Origin: an uncultured Erythrobacter sp.
GTDB taxonomy: Bacteria; Pseudomonadota; Alphaproteobacteria; Sphingomonadales; Sphingomonadaceae
Assembly: GCA_947501215.1 (NCBI GenBank)
Contig: CANMUS010000001.1
Coordinates: 682,001-746,000, forward strand
Reading direction: 5' to 3'
Length of the DNA: 64,000 bases
A program made the position numbers and the translations under genes. The notes beneath the pieces were generated by a model, which saw nothing but the letters and a program-made list of their open reading frames with translations, was not told where the DNA came from and ran no database searches. This document shows positions 11,497 to 20,904 of this stretch, in pieces; within the stretch, counting starts at the first letter, position 1, and each line of letters opens with the position of its first letter.

Positions 11497-12492
11497 TTGT
11501 CCATGGTCGTGCCGGTCTACAACGAGGAAGCCGGGATCGACGAGCTGATGCGCCGCATCGAGACCGTCTGCGCAACGCAATACCCGGGCGATTACGAAAT
11601 CCTCCTCGTCAATGACGGCTCAAGCGACAGCAGCTGGTCGCATATCTGCCGCCACGCCGACACCAAGCCGCAAATCGTCGGCATCAACCTTTCGCGCAAT
11701 CACGGGCACCAACTCGCGCTTGCCGCCGGGCTGGAGCATGTGCGAGGCAGGCTCGTCTTCGTGCTCGATGCCGACTTGCAGGACCCGCCCGAACTGCTGG
11801 GCGCAATGGCTGCGAAGATCGCCGAGGGCGCAGACGTGGTCTACGGCCAACGCACCGCCCGCGCAGGCGAAACGGCATTCAAGCGCGGGACCGCCGCACT
11901 GTTCTATCGCTTCCTGCAGACCATGACCGATGTCGCGATCCCGCGCGACACGGGCGATTTCCGCCTGATGACGCGCCGCGTGGTCGAGCAACTGAAGGCC
12001 ATGCCCGAACGCTATCGCTTCGTGCGCGGCATGGTCAGCTGGATCGGCTTCAGGCAGGTCGCCGTCCCCTACGAGCGCGATGCGCGCTTTGCCGGTCAGA
12101 CGAACTACCCGCTGCGCAAGATGATCGGTCTTGCAGTAGATGCCGTCACCAGCTTCTCGACAGTACCGCTGCGGTTCGCCTCGCATCTCGGTATGGCGTT
12201 CGGGCTGCTGGGCATGCTCGCGCTGGGCTGGGTCGGCTGGGGCTGGCTCAGCGGCGAAGCCGTGCAGGGCTGGGCGAGCCTTGCCGCACTGATCCTGATC
12301 ATCGGTTCCGTCCAGTTGATGGTGCTCGGCGTCTTCGGCGAATATCTCGGCCGGATGTATATGGAGACGAAGAACCGCCCGCTGTTCATCGTCGACGAGA
12401 TCCGCTCGCAGGTGGCGAATGCGGAGGGCGCAAATCCTGTGCACGAGATGGAGCGCACGCTGCAGCAGACCTATCGCCGCGCCGCGCCGTGA
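11497..12492 (+). CDS. GtrB/DPM1-like glycosyltransferase family 2 (polyprenyl-phosphate sugar transferase)
   Basis: About 331 residues. The GT2 N-terminus 'MVVPVYNEEAGIDELM' is followed by 'LLVNDGSSDSSW' and the metal-binding 'LDADLQDPPE', then two C-terminal membrane helices (about 225-250 and 262-290). This is the architecture of bactoprenol-phosphate glycosyltransferases (GtrB, ArnC), which load a sugar onto undecaprenyl phosphate at the inner leaflet. The start is uncertain: TTG 11497 and ATG 11503 both leave an unusually short N-terminus, and no good Shine-Dalgarno is seen. The last codons overlap the GtrA-like gene. Confidence 0.88.
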   Translation: MSMVVPVYNEEAGIDELMRRIETVCATQYPGDYEILLVNDGSSDSSWSHICRHADTKPQIVGINLSRNHGHQLALAAGLEHVRGRLVFVLDADLQDPPELLGAMAAKIAEGADVVYGQRTARAGETAFKRGTAALFYRFLQTMTDVAIPRDTGDFRLMTRRVVEQLKAMPERYRFVRGMVSWIGFRQVAVPYERDARFAGQTNYPLRKMIGLAVDAVTSFSTVPLRFASHLGMAFGLLGMLALGWVGWGWLSGEAVQGWASLAALILIIGSVQLMVLGVFGEYLGRMYMETKNRPLFIVDEIRSQVANAEGANPVHEMERTLQQTYRRAAP

Positions 12493-12878
12493 AGTTGCAG
12501 GTCGTCCGCTTCTCGCTGGTCGGTCTGGTCAATACGGCTATCGGCTATGGGATTATCCTCGCCGCCATGCTGCTGGGCGCGGGCGACTATCTCGCGAATG
12601 CGCTGGGCTACGGGCTGGGCCTGAGCGCCGCTTACCTGCTCCACCGCCGCTTTACCTTCGGCCAGCCGTGGGGCGCCGACCGGGCGGAGGCGGTGCGTTT
12701 CACAATCACTGCTGCGCTGTCGTTTTGCGTCAATCTCGCCGTGCTGCGCGCGGCGCGGGAAGCAGGCTTTGTCGGCCATCCCCTGGCGCAACTGGCGGCG
12801 ATGACTGCCTATTCGGTCAGCTTCTTCATCTTGGCGAAAAGCTGGGTTTTCCTGCGCGCGCGGCAAGTGAGCCGCTAG
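12489..12878 (+). CDS. GtrA-like membrane flippase
   Basis: 129 residues with four predicted membrane helices and the GtrA hallmarks 'RFSLVGLVNTAIGYG' at the N-terminus and 'HRRFTFG' in the middle. GtrA proteins are thought to flip the polyprenyl-phosphate-linked sugar made by GtrB to the periplasm. Its GTG overlaps the GT2 stop (GTGA), so the pair is translationally coupled. The stop TAG shares the palindrome CTAG with the stop of the broken methyltransferase gene on the other strand. Confidence 0.88.
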   Translation: MKLQVVRFSLVGLVNTAIGYGIILAAMLLGAGDYLANALGYGLGLSAAYLLHRRFTFGQPWGADRAEAVRFTITAALSFCVNLAVLRAAREAGFVGHPLAQLAAMTAYSVSFFILAKSWVFLRARQVSR

Positions 12879-13577
12879 CGTTTCCTTTTGGCGAGGAAGG
12901 CGGCGATCGCATCGACGACGCGGCGTGGCAGCGCACGGACCAGCGCCTTGCGCAGCGTCCAGGCAAAATCGCCGTCATCCTTCACATAATCGGTCCGCGC
13001 GGCGAGCACCTTGTCCGAGAAACGCGCCTGCCCGGCGTCATTCGCGAACAGCAGGACATTGTAGCGATTCCAGGGCATTACGTCCTTGTTGTCGCGCAAA
13101 TGCGGGCGCAGCGCGTCGAAACATGCGTAGCCGGCATCCCCAAACAGCTTGTGCCAGTATTCGAGCGGCTGTTTGTTGATATGGTGCTCGCCCCCTGCCC
13201 CGGGACCGCGGCGGAGAACAGGACGATATCGCCGTGCCTCGCGATGCTCGCGACGAAATCGCGCGCGCTGGTTTCCGGCAGATGCTCCGCCACTTCCAGC
13301 GTCTGGACTAGGTCGAAGCGCTGGGCGAGATCGAACGGCTGCGACAGGTCTTGCGGCAAGAAATCCGTGACCAGCGGCTCAGTCAATAGTCGCCGTCCAG
13401 TACCGTCGCGGTGACCCCGTGCTCTTCCCAAACCTTGCCCCAAACGCCCTTGCCACCGCCGACATCGAGCATGGTCGCGATGGCGATCTCGCCCTTGACC
13501 AGCGGAACCACGATCTCGGCCGACCTGCGCGCGCCCGAACCGATATAGGCGTAAAAGTCGTCGTTATACTCGTGCAT
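12875..13577 (-). pseudogene. SAM-dependent methyltransferase (class I) broken by two frameshifts
   Basis: Three frames on the minus strand together spell one methyltransferase. From ATG 13577 comes 'MHEYNDDFYAYI' and the SAM-binding 'MLDVGGGKGVWG', ending at a stop near 13383-13390. Another frame continues 'FLPQDLSQPFDLAQRFDLV' and 'LEVAEHLPE', then a one-base loss in the G-run at 13191-13195 shifts to the frame reading 'EHHINKQPLEYWHKLFGDAG' through to TAG 12875. Repairing the second site needs six Gs instead of five. Two independent defects argue for true decay, though homopolymer sequencing error at the second site is possible. It sits inside a glycosylation cluster, so it may once have modified a sugar. 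Confidence 0.75.
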
Positions 13578-13800
13578 GGTCTGGGCTGTCCCGTCTGCGT
13601 CTTCGGCGTCGCTTGTCCCTATCCCAGCGCGCAGCGCGCAGCGCGCGTGAACCTGCGAGGGCGCTGGACGGTGTGGCCATCCACATCGCAATACGCTGCG
13701 ATGGTGACGACGCCTAGTGCCGCATCGACCACGGGCGCTTGCCCGATAGAGCCGGACGAGGAAGGGGACCGTTCGCCTGTCTAAATCTGCGCCAGTGGCC

Positions 13801-15312
13801 ATGAGCAATAGCGCCGATCTGCGCGAGCGGCTGCTGTGGCCGGTATTGCTGTTCGCCTGCGCCCTTCCCCTGTTGCTAGTCGAGTTCCCTCCGCTGGTCG
13901 ACCTGTTCGGTCATCTCGGGCGTTACGCGATCCAGACCGAGCTGGCCGAGCGACCGGAACTGCAGCCCTATTTCAGCTACCGATGGCAATTGGTCGGCAA
14001 TCCCGGCGCGGACCTGTTGGTGGAATTGCTCGCGCCAGTTCTGGGGCTTGAACCTGCGGTGCGACTGATCGTGCTGGCGACCCAATTGCTGGCGGCCTCG
14101 GGCGTTCTGGCAATGAGCACGGCGTTACATGGACGCATCACGCCCTTCGCGATCTGCGCTCTACCCCTGATCTATGCCTTTCCCTTCCAGTACGGATTTC
14201 TCAACTTCTCGCTCTCGATGGCGCTGGCGATGCTGGCTTCCTTCGCGTGGCTGCACCTGCGACAGTCGCAGGTCGCATGGCGAGCGCCACTGTTCCTTGC
14301 CGTCGCGGGACTGATCGTCTGGCTCTGCCACGCCTTCGGCTGGGCTTTCCTCGGCCTGTTGTGCGGAAGCGCCTCGCTTCATGCGCGGTGGATCGAGGGG
14401 CGGCGGGGAGCGGATCTCGTCCTTCGGGTGCTGGCCGATTGCGGCGTCTTGCTGCTGGCCATCGTGCCGATGCTGGTATGGCGCACCGCGTCTGCGGGCG
14501 CGGACACCAATGAATGGTCCATCCCGCTCAAGATCGTCTGGCTGACCTCGGTCTTTCGCGCCGGGCCGCCGATGCTGGACTGGCTGTCGGCCGGATTTCT
14601 CGCCGCCGTGATCGCTGCCGGCTTCGTGTTGCGCCCCATCCGCGTCCACGGTGCGATGGCGATTGCAGCGCTGCTCTGCCTCGCGGCCTTTGCCGCCCTT
14701 CCCGCTCGCGTGTTCGGCTCATACTACGCCGACATGCGCTTGGTGCCATACACGCTGATCGTCGCGCTGCTGGCGCTGCGCGCGCCGAAGATGGGCCAGA
14801 TTTTCCAGAGGTTCGCGCTCGTGGCTGCGCTTGCGTTTCTGGGATTTAGGATCGCCGCCACCAGCGTCGATTTCGTCGACAAGGACCGGCTGGTTCACGC
14901 CAATCTGCCCGCTCTCGAAGCAATTCCGCGCGGCGCGCGCGTCGTCAACTTCGCCGTCGAGCAATGCGGCTTCCAGTGGCGGCTCAATCCACTCCGGCAT
15001 CTCGGCGGTTTCGCGATTGCGCGGCGCAGCGCCTTCACCAACGACCAGTGGGAAGTGGCAGGCGCAAATGCGCTGACCGTGCACTATCCCGACGGCGAAC
15101 CCTTCGTGCGCGATCCATCCCAATCGGTCGTCATCGAGGAATGCGCCGACTCCGGCCTTCCTACCCTGGCACAGGCGCTCGACCGCTTGCCCGCCGGCGC
15201 ATTCACACACGTCTGGATACACGGAACCGACCCTGCAGTTGTAGAGCTTCCATTCCCCGCTCGCGAGATCTGGCGTGGCCGAACCGGAGTGGTGTTCGAA
15301 CTCGGCACGTAG
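13801..15312 (+). CDS. Multi-pass membrane protein, possibly a GT-C-type glycosyltransferase
   Basis: 503 residues with about ten hydrophobic segments over the first 360, then a soluble periplasmic-looking tail. No family is recognised with certainty. Acidic and histidine residues in the first extracytoplasmic loop ('PPLVDLFGHLGR') and a loop aromatic stretch ('YFSYRWQLVGNPG') resemble the layout of GT-C enzymes, which take sugars from polyprenyl carriers. Placement downstream of GtrB/GtrA-like genes supports a role as the final transferase. ATG 13801 is used; GTG 13795 is also possible. The coding upstream neighbour is on the other strand and broken. Confidence 0.6.
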   Translation: MSNSADLRERLLWPVLLFACALPLLLVEFPPLVDLFGHLGRYAIQTELAERPELQPYFSYRWQLVGNPGADLLVELLAPVLGLEPAVRLIVLATQLLAASGVLAMSTALHGRITPFAICALPLIYAFPFQYGFLNFSLSMALAMLASFAWLHLRQSQVAWRAPLFLAVAGLIVWLCHAFGWAFLGLLCGSASLHARWIEGRRGADLVLRVLADCGVLLLAIVPMLVWRTASAGADTNEWSIPLKIVWLTSVFRAGPPMLDWLSAGFLAAVIAAGFVLRPIRVHGAMAIAALLCLAAFAALPARVFGSYYADMRLVPYTLIVALLALRAPKMGQIFQRFALVAALAFLGFRIAATSVDFVDKDRLVHANLPALEAIPRGARVVNFAVEQCGFQWRLNPLRHLGGFAIARRSAFTNDQWEVAGANALTVHYPDGEPFVRDPSQSVVIEECADSGLPTLAQALDRLPAGAFTHVWIHGTDPAVVELPFPAREIWRGRTGVVFELGT

Positions 15313-15415
15313 GCCAGTTCCAACCGGATCTCCCGGACCATTCGCCAAGACATGCCTGCATCCGAAAAATTAACCATCGCGATGGCAGGGTAGAACGCGA
15401 AAGGGGCAGCCGGGC

Positions 15416-16900
15416 GTGGCGAGTATTGCAAGCGATATGGAGACCGCACCGCGCGCGCAGCCGGCATGGCTAGGCGACGCGCTGGTCCTGCTCGCGATTG
15501 TCGCGACGGCGCTCATCGCGCGCCTGCCGTGGTTTGGTTTCCCGCTCGCCGGCTACGACGAGCAGCTCTATTCGCTGATCGGGCAAGCGATGAACCAGGG
15601 CGCACTGCCTTTCGTCGAAGTTTGGGATCGCAAGCCCGTCGGCCTCTTCGCCTTGTTTGCAGCCGCACACGCCGTCGGCGGTCCCGGGCCCGAAGCCTAC
15701 CAAGCCCTCGCCCTGCTGTTCACCGTCGCGGGCGGCTGGCTGACGGCGGTGCTGGCGAGGCCGCTGGTCGATCGCGTGACTGCTGCCGGAGCAGGAATGC
15801 TCTATGTTTTGTTGATGACGGTCTACGGCAGCGCATCGGGACAATCGGAGGTCTTCCACGTTCCGCTGATGCTGGCGATGGCCGTCCTCGTCCGCGATTC
15901 TGCCCACCCGAACGCCATCCGTCGCGCACTCGTAGCCATGCTGATTGGCGGTCTGGCCTTGCAGGTCAAATACACCGTTGCACCGCAATGCGCGATGTTC
16001 GGCCTGTGGGCTCTGTGGGGGCAGTACCGGCAGGGAGCGAGCAAAGCACGACTGGTCGCCCTTGCCGCTGCTTTCTTCGCGCTCGGCCTGCTGCCAACCG
16101 GTTTGGTGGCGCTATACTATGCGTTGGCGGGGCACTGGGACGGCTTCTTCTTCGCCAATTTCCTGTCCTTCTTCGACCGCGCGCCGTCAGGCGCCGGGCG
16201 GCTCCACAAAGATCTGCTCCTCGGCCTTGTCCCGCTGGCCGTGCTCGCTGGCGGCGGGCTCTACGCCGCCACCCGCCTGACCCCGCCGCGCGACAGGTCG
16301 CACTATGTGTTCATCGCGTTCTGGTTCGCCGCATGCCTCGCGACCGCATTCCTGCCCGGTACCGTCTACCGCTACTATTTTGCCGCCCTCGTCCCGGCGA
16401 GCGTGCTGCTCGCCCTGCTCCTGCTCGACCGGTCCGGCCCAGCCCGCTGGGGTCCGCTGGTCCTCGTCGTAGCGGGCGCGTTCGCGCTCGCCGCACCGTT
16501 ATCTCTGCCCGGCGAACTGCAAGAGCGCGCTGCCGATTACGACCGATTTGCTGCTACCGTCGCGCAGAGCAGCGAAGACAGCGATGCTTGCATCTTCGTG
16601 TTCGACGGACCGAGCTCGCTCTATCGCCTCGCCGATTCCTGCCTGCCCTCGCGCTTCGTTTATCCCGACCATCTCAACAATGCGCTCGAGCGGAATGCGC
16701 TGGGGATGTCGCAGGAGGGTGAGGTCGCGCGCATCTTGGAAACCCGCCCACCGGTCATCGTCACCGCCGACACGCCACTCACTCCGCAGAACAAGGAGGC
16801 GAAGGCGCTCGTGCTGGAGACCATCGCCCGCGACTACATCGAACTCGCCGAAATCGAGATCGGAGACCGCACGATCCGCGCGTGGGAACGCCGCCGCTGA
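15416..16900 (+). CDS. Family 39-like (ArnT/PMT-type) membrane glycosyltransferase
   Basis: 494 residues, GTG start (ATG 15437 is an alternative) behind AAGGGGC. The first periplasmic loop contains the acidic signature 'GYDEQLYSLIGQAM' and 'EVWDRKPVGLF', as in family 39 and ArnT-like transferases. About ten membrane helices follow, then a C-terminal soluble part of about 115 residues. Such enzymes transfer a sugar from a polyprenyl phosphate to lipid A, protein or glycan in the periplasm; the acceptor is unknown here. It lies 103 bases after the preceding membrane protein on the same strand. Confidence 0.75.
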   Translation: MASIASDMETAPRAQPAWLGDALVLLAIVATALIARLPWFGFPLAGYDEQLYSLIGQAMNQGALPFVEVWDRKPVGLFALFAAAHAVGGPGPEAYQALALLFTVAGGWLTAVLARPLVDRVTAAGAGMLYVLLMTVYGSASGQSEVFHVPLMLAMAVLVRDSAHPNAIRRALVAMLIGGLALQVKYTVAPQCAMFGLWALWGQYRQGASKARLVALAAAFFALGLLPTGLVALYYALAGHWDGFFFANFLSFFDRAPSGAGRLHKDLLLGLVPLAVLAGGGLYAATRLTPPRDRSHYVFIAFWFAACLATAFLPGTVYRYYFAALVPASVLLALLLLDRSGPARWGPLVLVVAGAFALAAPLSLPGELQERAADYDRFAATVAQSSEDSDACIFVFDGPSSLYRLADSCLPSRFVYPDHLNNALERNALGMSQEGEVARILETRPPVIVTADTPLTPQNKEAKALVLETIARDYIELAEIEIGDRTIRAWERRR

Positions 16901-16999
16901 GCCTTTGTCCGCCGGAGTTCGCCCTCCGTCGATAGCCCCTCCCCTTGCACCGCCCGCAAGCTATGTCTCATAGGGCGTAGAACGCATGGGAGACTGCAC

Positions 17000-19138
17000 T
17001 TGAAACTCGTATCCACGCTGGCCATGGCCGCAGCCATGACGCTTGCAACCACCACCCCCGCCGCCGCACAGGACGGCGTGCCCGGCCCTGAAGACGATCC
17101 GCACATCTGGCTGGAAGAAGCCCGCAGCGACGAAGCGCTCGACTGGGTGCGCGCCGAGAACGAGCTGACTATGGCCGCGCTCGCGAGCGATCCGCGCTTC
17201 GAGACGCTCAAGGCCGAAGCGCTGGCGATCTACGACAGCGAAGACAAGATCCCCTACGTCTCGATCCGTCCCGACGGCCTCTACAATTTCTGGCAGGACA
17301 AGGAAAACCCGCGCGGTCTCGTCCGCCGTACCACGCTGGAAAGCTATCGCACCGACAGTCCCGAATGGGAAACCGTACTCGATGTCGACGCGCTGGCCGA
17401 GGCAGAGGGCAAGGAGTGGGTCTACAAGGGCTCGACCTGCCTGCCGCCGGCCCAGACCATGTGCATGATCGCGCTGAGCGACGGCGGCAAGGATGCCACC
17501 ATCCTGCGCGAATTCGACATGGCGACCAAAAGCTTCGTCGCAGGCGGCTTCACGCTGGAGAACGAGAGCCAGGGCGGTGTCCAGTGGCTCGATCAGGACA
17601 CGCTGCTGGTTAGCCGCGATTTCGGCGAAGGATCGCTCACCGACAGCGAATATCCGCTCAGCACGCGCGTGTGGAAGCGCGGCACCTCGATTGAGGATGC
17701 GCCGGAAATCTTTCGCGGGGAGCAGAGCGATGTCTGGTCCGGCGCGAGCCTGTTGCGCGACGGAGATGCCGTGGTCCACGGCTACACCGCCTTCCGGGCG
17801 GTAAGCTTCCACGAGACCGAGCATTATTTCCAGAAGGATGGCGAGTGGGTGCGTCTCGACATCCCGCTGAAGGCCTCGCCCTATGGCATCGTCGACGACC
17901 AGCTGCTGTTCTCGACCGATGTGGATTGGGAAACGCAGGGACAGACCTTCCCCGCCGATTCGCTGATCGCGGTCGATCTGGAAGCTTTCAAGGCCGACCC
18001 GAACGGCGCGACGAAAACGCTCGTCTGGGCGCCCGAAGACCGCCAGACCAAGCAGGGCGCCACGATTACCTCTGACAGCCTCTACGTCACTCTGCTCGAC
18101 AATGTGCGCGGTAAGGTGATGAAGCTGGACTATGCCGATGGCGAGTGGGTGCGGAACGCAGTCGACCTGCCCGAGAACGCGACGATCGGGATCAACGCCT
18201 CGTCCGACGAGCGCGACGAGGTGATGTTCACCGTCACCGACTTCCTCAACCCGTCGAGCCTCTACTACCTCGATGGCGAAGCGGGCACGATGGAAGTGCT
18301 CAAGACCTCACCCGCCTATTTCGACAGCGAGGGCATGGAGGTCGAGCAGTTCGAGGCCACAAGCAAAGACGGCACGAAGATCCCGTACTTCGTCGTCAAA
18401 CCGGCTGGCGCGACACTCGACGGGACGAACCCGACACTGCTGACCGGCTATGGCGGCTTCCAGGTCCCGCGCTTGCCGGCCTATCTCGGCACCACGGGCA
18501 AAATGTGGCTGGAGCGCGGCGGGGTCTACATCCTCGGAAACATGCGCGGCGGGGGCGAATTCGGCCCCGGCTGGCACCAGAGCGCCATTCGCGAGAACAA
18601 GCAGCGCACCTGGGACGATTTCATCGCCATCGCCGAGGATGCGGTCGCGCGCGGGATCACCAGCCCCGATCACCTCGGCATCCAGGGCGGCTCACAAGGC
18701 GGCCTGCTGGTCGGCACGGCCTTCACCCAGCGCCCCGATCTGTTCGACGCGGCCATCGTCCAGATCCCGCTGTTCGACATGCTGCGCTATCACCTAATCG
18801 GCCGCGGTGCCTCGTGGATCGGCGAATATGGTGATCCGCGCATTCCCGAGCAGCGCGAGTGGATCGAAGACTATTCGCCCTACCAGAAGATCGTCGAGGG
18901 CGTGGACTACCCCACCCCCTTCCTCTGGGCCTCGACCGCCGACGACCGCACGCATCCGGCCCATGCCCGCAAGGGCGCGGCGAAGCTCAAGGCGCTCGGA
19001 CAGCCCTATTATTACTACGAGGAAATGACCGGCGGCCACTCGGGCGGCGTGGACAATGAACAGCGCGCGCAATTGCAAGCGCTGCAATATGTCTATCTGC
19101 TCCAGCAGCTGGCGGACGACGAACAGACCGGCGGCTGA
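17000..19138 (+). CDS. Secreted prolyl oligopeptidase family (S9) serine peptidase
   Basis: 712 residues starting at TTG 17000 after a GGGAG site. A signal peptide ('LAMAAAMTLATTTPAAAQ') is followed by 'DDPHIWLEE', the usual opening of mature S9A enzymes. The seven-bladed propeller spans roughly 90-430. The hydrolase domain has the nucleophile in 'GIQGGSQGGLLVG', then 'STADDRTHPAHARKGAAKL' near the catalytic Asp, and the His in 'TGGHSGG'. It should be a periplasmic endopeptidase cutting short peptides after proline, though S9 family members vary in specificity. Transcription ends at a strong hairpin 20 bases downstream. Confidence 0.88.
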   Translation: MKLVSTLAMAAAMTLATTTPAAAQDGVPGPEDDPHIWLEEARSDEALDWVRAENELTMAALASDPRFETLKAEALAIYDSEDKIPYVSIRPDGLYNFWQDKENPRGLVRRTTLESYRTDSPEWETVLDVDALAEAEGKEWVYKGSTCLPPAQTMCMIALSDGGKDATILREFDMATKSFVAGGFTLENESQGGVQWLDQDTLLVSRDFGEGSLTDSEYPLSTRVWKRGTSIEDAPEIFRGEQSDVWSGASLLRDGDAVVHGYTAFRAVSFHETEHYFQKDGEWVRLDIPLKASPYGIVDDQLLFSTDVDWETQGQTFPADSLIAVDLEAFKADPNGATKTLVWAPEDRQTKQGATITSDSLYVTLLDNVRGKVMKLDYADGEWVRNAVDLPENATIGINASSDERDEVMFTVTDFLNPSSLYYLDGEAGTMEVLKTSPAYFDSEGMEVEQFEATSKDGTKIPYFVVKPAGATLDGTNPTLLTGYGGFQVPRLPAYLGTTGKMWLERGGVYILGNMRGGGEFGPGWHQSAIRENKQRTWDDFIAIAEDAVARGITSPDHLGIQGGSQGGLLVGTAFTQRPDLFDAAIVQIPLFDMLRYHLIGRGASWIGEYGDPRIPEQREWIEDYSPYQKIVEGVDYPTPFLWASTADDRTHPAHARKGAAKLKALGQPYYYYEEMTGGHSGGVDNEQRAQLQALQYVYLLQQLADDEQTGG

Positions 19139-19158
19139 GTTCGGCATTGCATTACACG

Positions 19159-19190
19159 AGGGGCGGTCCAGCGATGGGCTGCCCCTTTTT
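19159..19190 (+). terminator. Rho-independent terminator after the S9 peptidase gene
   Basis: Twelve-base stem with two G-T pairs, arms 19159-19170 and 19175-19186, a GCGA tetraloop of GNRA type, and a run of five to six T immediately after. Confidence 0.88.
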
Positions 19191-19193
19191 ATA

Positions 19194-19472
19194 TCAGCGC
19201 GGCGAGCGGGTCGGCGCGTGGAAGTCGGGCGGTTTATCGGCCACCCAATCGACGAACTTAGCGAGCGTATCGCGCTCCAGCAATGCCGCGCGATCCTCTC
19301 CGACACGGGCAAGCTCGGCGTTGGTGAAGTTCGCGTGGATCGCGCGGTGGCAGATCGGGTGGACCGGTGCGGTTGTCCGGCCCTTCTTCGATTTGGGCAC
19401 CGTGTGATGCTGCTGCACGCGGCGACCGAGCGGACGATCGCAAAGCCAACACCTATCGGACTCTTTCGTCAT
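19194..19472 (-). CDS. HNH endonuclease domain protein
   Basis: 92 residues. Cysteine pair 'CWLCDRPLG' is followed by 'VQQHHTVPKSKKG' and 'PVHPICHRAIHANFT', the arrangement of a zinc-stabilised HNH nuclease fold. Small free-standing HNH proteins of this size are common in sphingomonads and have unknown roles. The gene begins 13 bases after glmU on the same strand, so it is probably in its operon, and it ends just beyond the terminator of the convergent peptidase gene. No phage or intein context is seen. Confidence 0.82.
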   Translation of the reverse strand: MTKESDRCWLCDRPLGRRVQQHHTVPKSKKGRTTAPVHPICHRAIHANFTNAELARVGEDRAALLERDTLAKFVDWVADKPPDFHAPTRSPR

Positions 19473-19485
19473 CCGGCCGGACGGC

Positions 19486-20844
19486 TCACGTCTTTTGCGC
19501 CGCCTTTTTCTTCTTCATCGTATCGTGGAAGCGGTCGGCCCAGCCGGGCTTCACCACCTGTTCGGCGCGAACCATTCGCAGGTCGCCAGCGCCGACATCA
19601 CGGCTCACCGCGCTTCCTGCCGCGACGATAGCATCCGGCCCGATTGTGACCGGCGCGATCAGCGCGCTGTTGGAGCCGATGAAAGCGCGCTCCCCGATCA
19701 CGGTCTTGTATTTGAAGTAACCATCATAATTGCAGGTTATGGTGCCTGCGCCGATATTTGCGCCCGCGCCGACCTCCGCATCGCCGAGGTATGTGAGGTG
19801 GCTCGCCTTGGCCCCTTCGCCCAGGGTCGCTTTCTTCATCTCAACGAAATTGCCGACGAAGCTGTCCTTTTCCATCACCGCACCGGGCCGCAGGCGTGCG
19901 TAGGGGCCGACCTGGGCGCCTTCGCCGATGGTCGCGCCCTCGATATGGCTGAAGCTCTTGATATGCGCCCCGCTTGCCACGGTCACGCCGGGGCCGAACA
20001 CCACATTGGGATCGATCGTCACATCTGCAGCCAGCTCGGTATCGTAGCTGAAGAACACCGTCTCCGGCGCGCGCAGGGTCACGCCTTCTGCCATCCAGTG
20101 CTCACGCTGCTCGGCCTGCCACTGCGCCTCAGCGGCGGCGAGTTCGGCACGGCTGTTGATCCCTGCGACCTCGTTGGCATTGGTTTCGACGACCACCACC
20201 TTGTCGCCCCGCGCAATCGCATTGGTGGCAACGTCGGGCAGGTAGTATTCGCCCTGCGCATTGTCGTTGCCGACCGCATCGAGCAGCGGCCACATATCGT
20301 CCGAATGCGCCACGATCAGCCCAGAATTGCACAGGTCGCAGGCGCGCTCGGCATCGCTGGCGTCCTTGAACTCGACCATTTTCGAGACCGCGCCGTCTTT
20401 GTCGGCAATGATGCGCCCGTATTGAAGCGGATCGTCGGGCCGGAAGCCGAGCACGGCGACCTTCGCGCCGCCCTCCAACGCCGCGGCAAGTTTGCGGACG
20501 GTCTCTGCCTTCACCATCGGACAATCGCCGAAGCACACCAGGATATTGCCGCTGAACCCGTCGAGCGCCTCGCGGGCCTGCAATGCTGCATGCGCCGTGC
20601 CGAGCTGAGGGTCTTGCAGGGTCGTGCTGACGTCGCGGTCCGCCAGGGCCGCGTCGAGCTGCTCGCGCTTGTCGCCGACCACCACGACGGTACGCTTCAA
20701 CTCCAATTGCGCAAAACTGCCGAGCAGGTGCATCAGCATCGGGCGCCCGGCGATGGGGTGCAAGACCTTGTGCAGGCTGCTTTTCATGCGCGTACCTTTG
20801 CCTGCGGCGAGGATGACGGCGGCGAAGTCTGTCGATTGGCTCAT
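19486..20844 (-). CDS. glmU: Bifunctional UDP-GlcNAc pyrophosphorylase / glucosamine-1-phosphate acetyltransferase
   Basis: 452 residues. The N-terminal nucleotidyltransferase starts with 'AAVILAAGKGTRMKS', and the C-terminal left-handed beta-helix has hexapeptide repeats ('GANIGAGTITCNYDG', 'FIGSNSALIAPVTIG'). It makes UDP-N-acetylglucosamine, the precursor of peptidoglycan and lipid A. ATG 20844 is selected because it opens exactly at the conserved N-terminus. The gene is divergent from gph with 60 bases between starts, so the two promoters must share this gap. Confidence 0.96.
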   Translation of the reverse strand: MSQSTDFAAVILAAGKGTRMKSSLHKVLHPIAGRPMLMHLLGSFAQLELKRTVVVVGDKREQLDAALADRDVSTTLQDPQLGTAHAALQAREALDGFSGNILVCFGDCPMVKAETVRKLAAALEGGAKVAVLGFRPDDPLQYGRIIADKDGAVSKMVEFKDASDAERACDLCNSGLIVAHSDDMWPLLDAVGNDNAQGEYYLPDVATNAIARGDKVVVVETNANEVAGINSRAELAAAEAQWQAEQREHWMAEGVTLRAPETVFFSYDTELAADVTIDPNVVFGPGVTVASGAHIKSFSHIEGATIGEGAQVGPYARLRPGAVMEKDSFVGNFVEMKKATLGEGAKASHLTYLGDAEVGAGANIGAGTITCNYDGYFKYKTVIGERAFIGSNSALIAPVTIGPDAIVAAGSAVSRDVGAGDLRMVRAEQVVKPGWADRFHDTMKKKKAAQKT

Positions 20845-20904
20845 GCCTTCGCCCATGCCACCAATTGCTTGCGGTTTGAAGAACCATCCGCCACGCGGTT
20901 GCGC

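Noticed and set aside
13419..13784. A plus-strand frame opposite the broken methyltransferase
   Set aside because: Shadow of the minus-strand coding pattern; it resembles no protein and includes the heptamer repeats.
19495..20904. The gph reading frame extended upstream across glmU
   Set aside because: The region is glmU on the other strand; the HAD fold begins at 20905.
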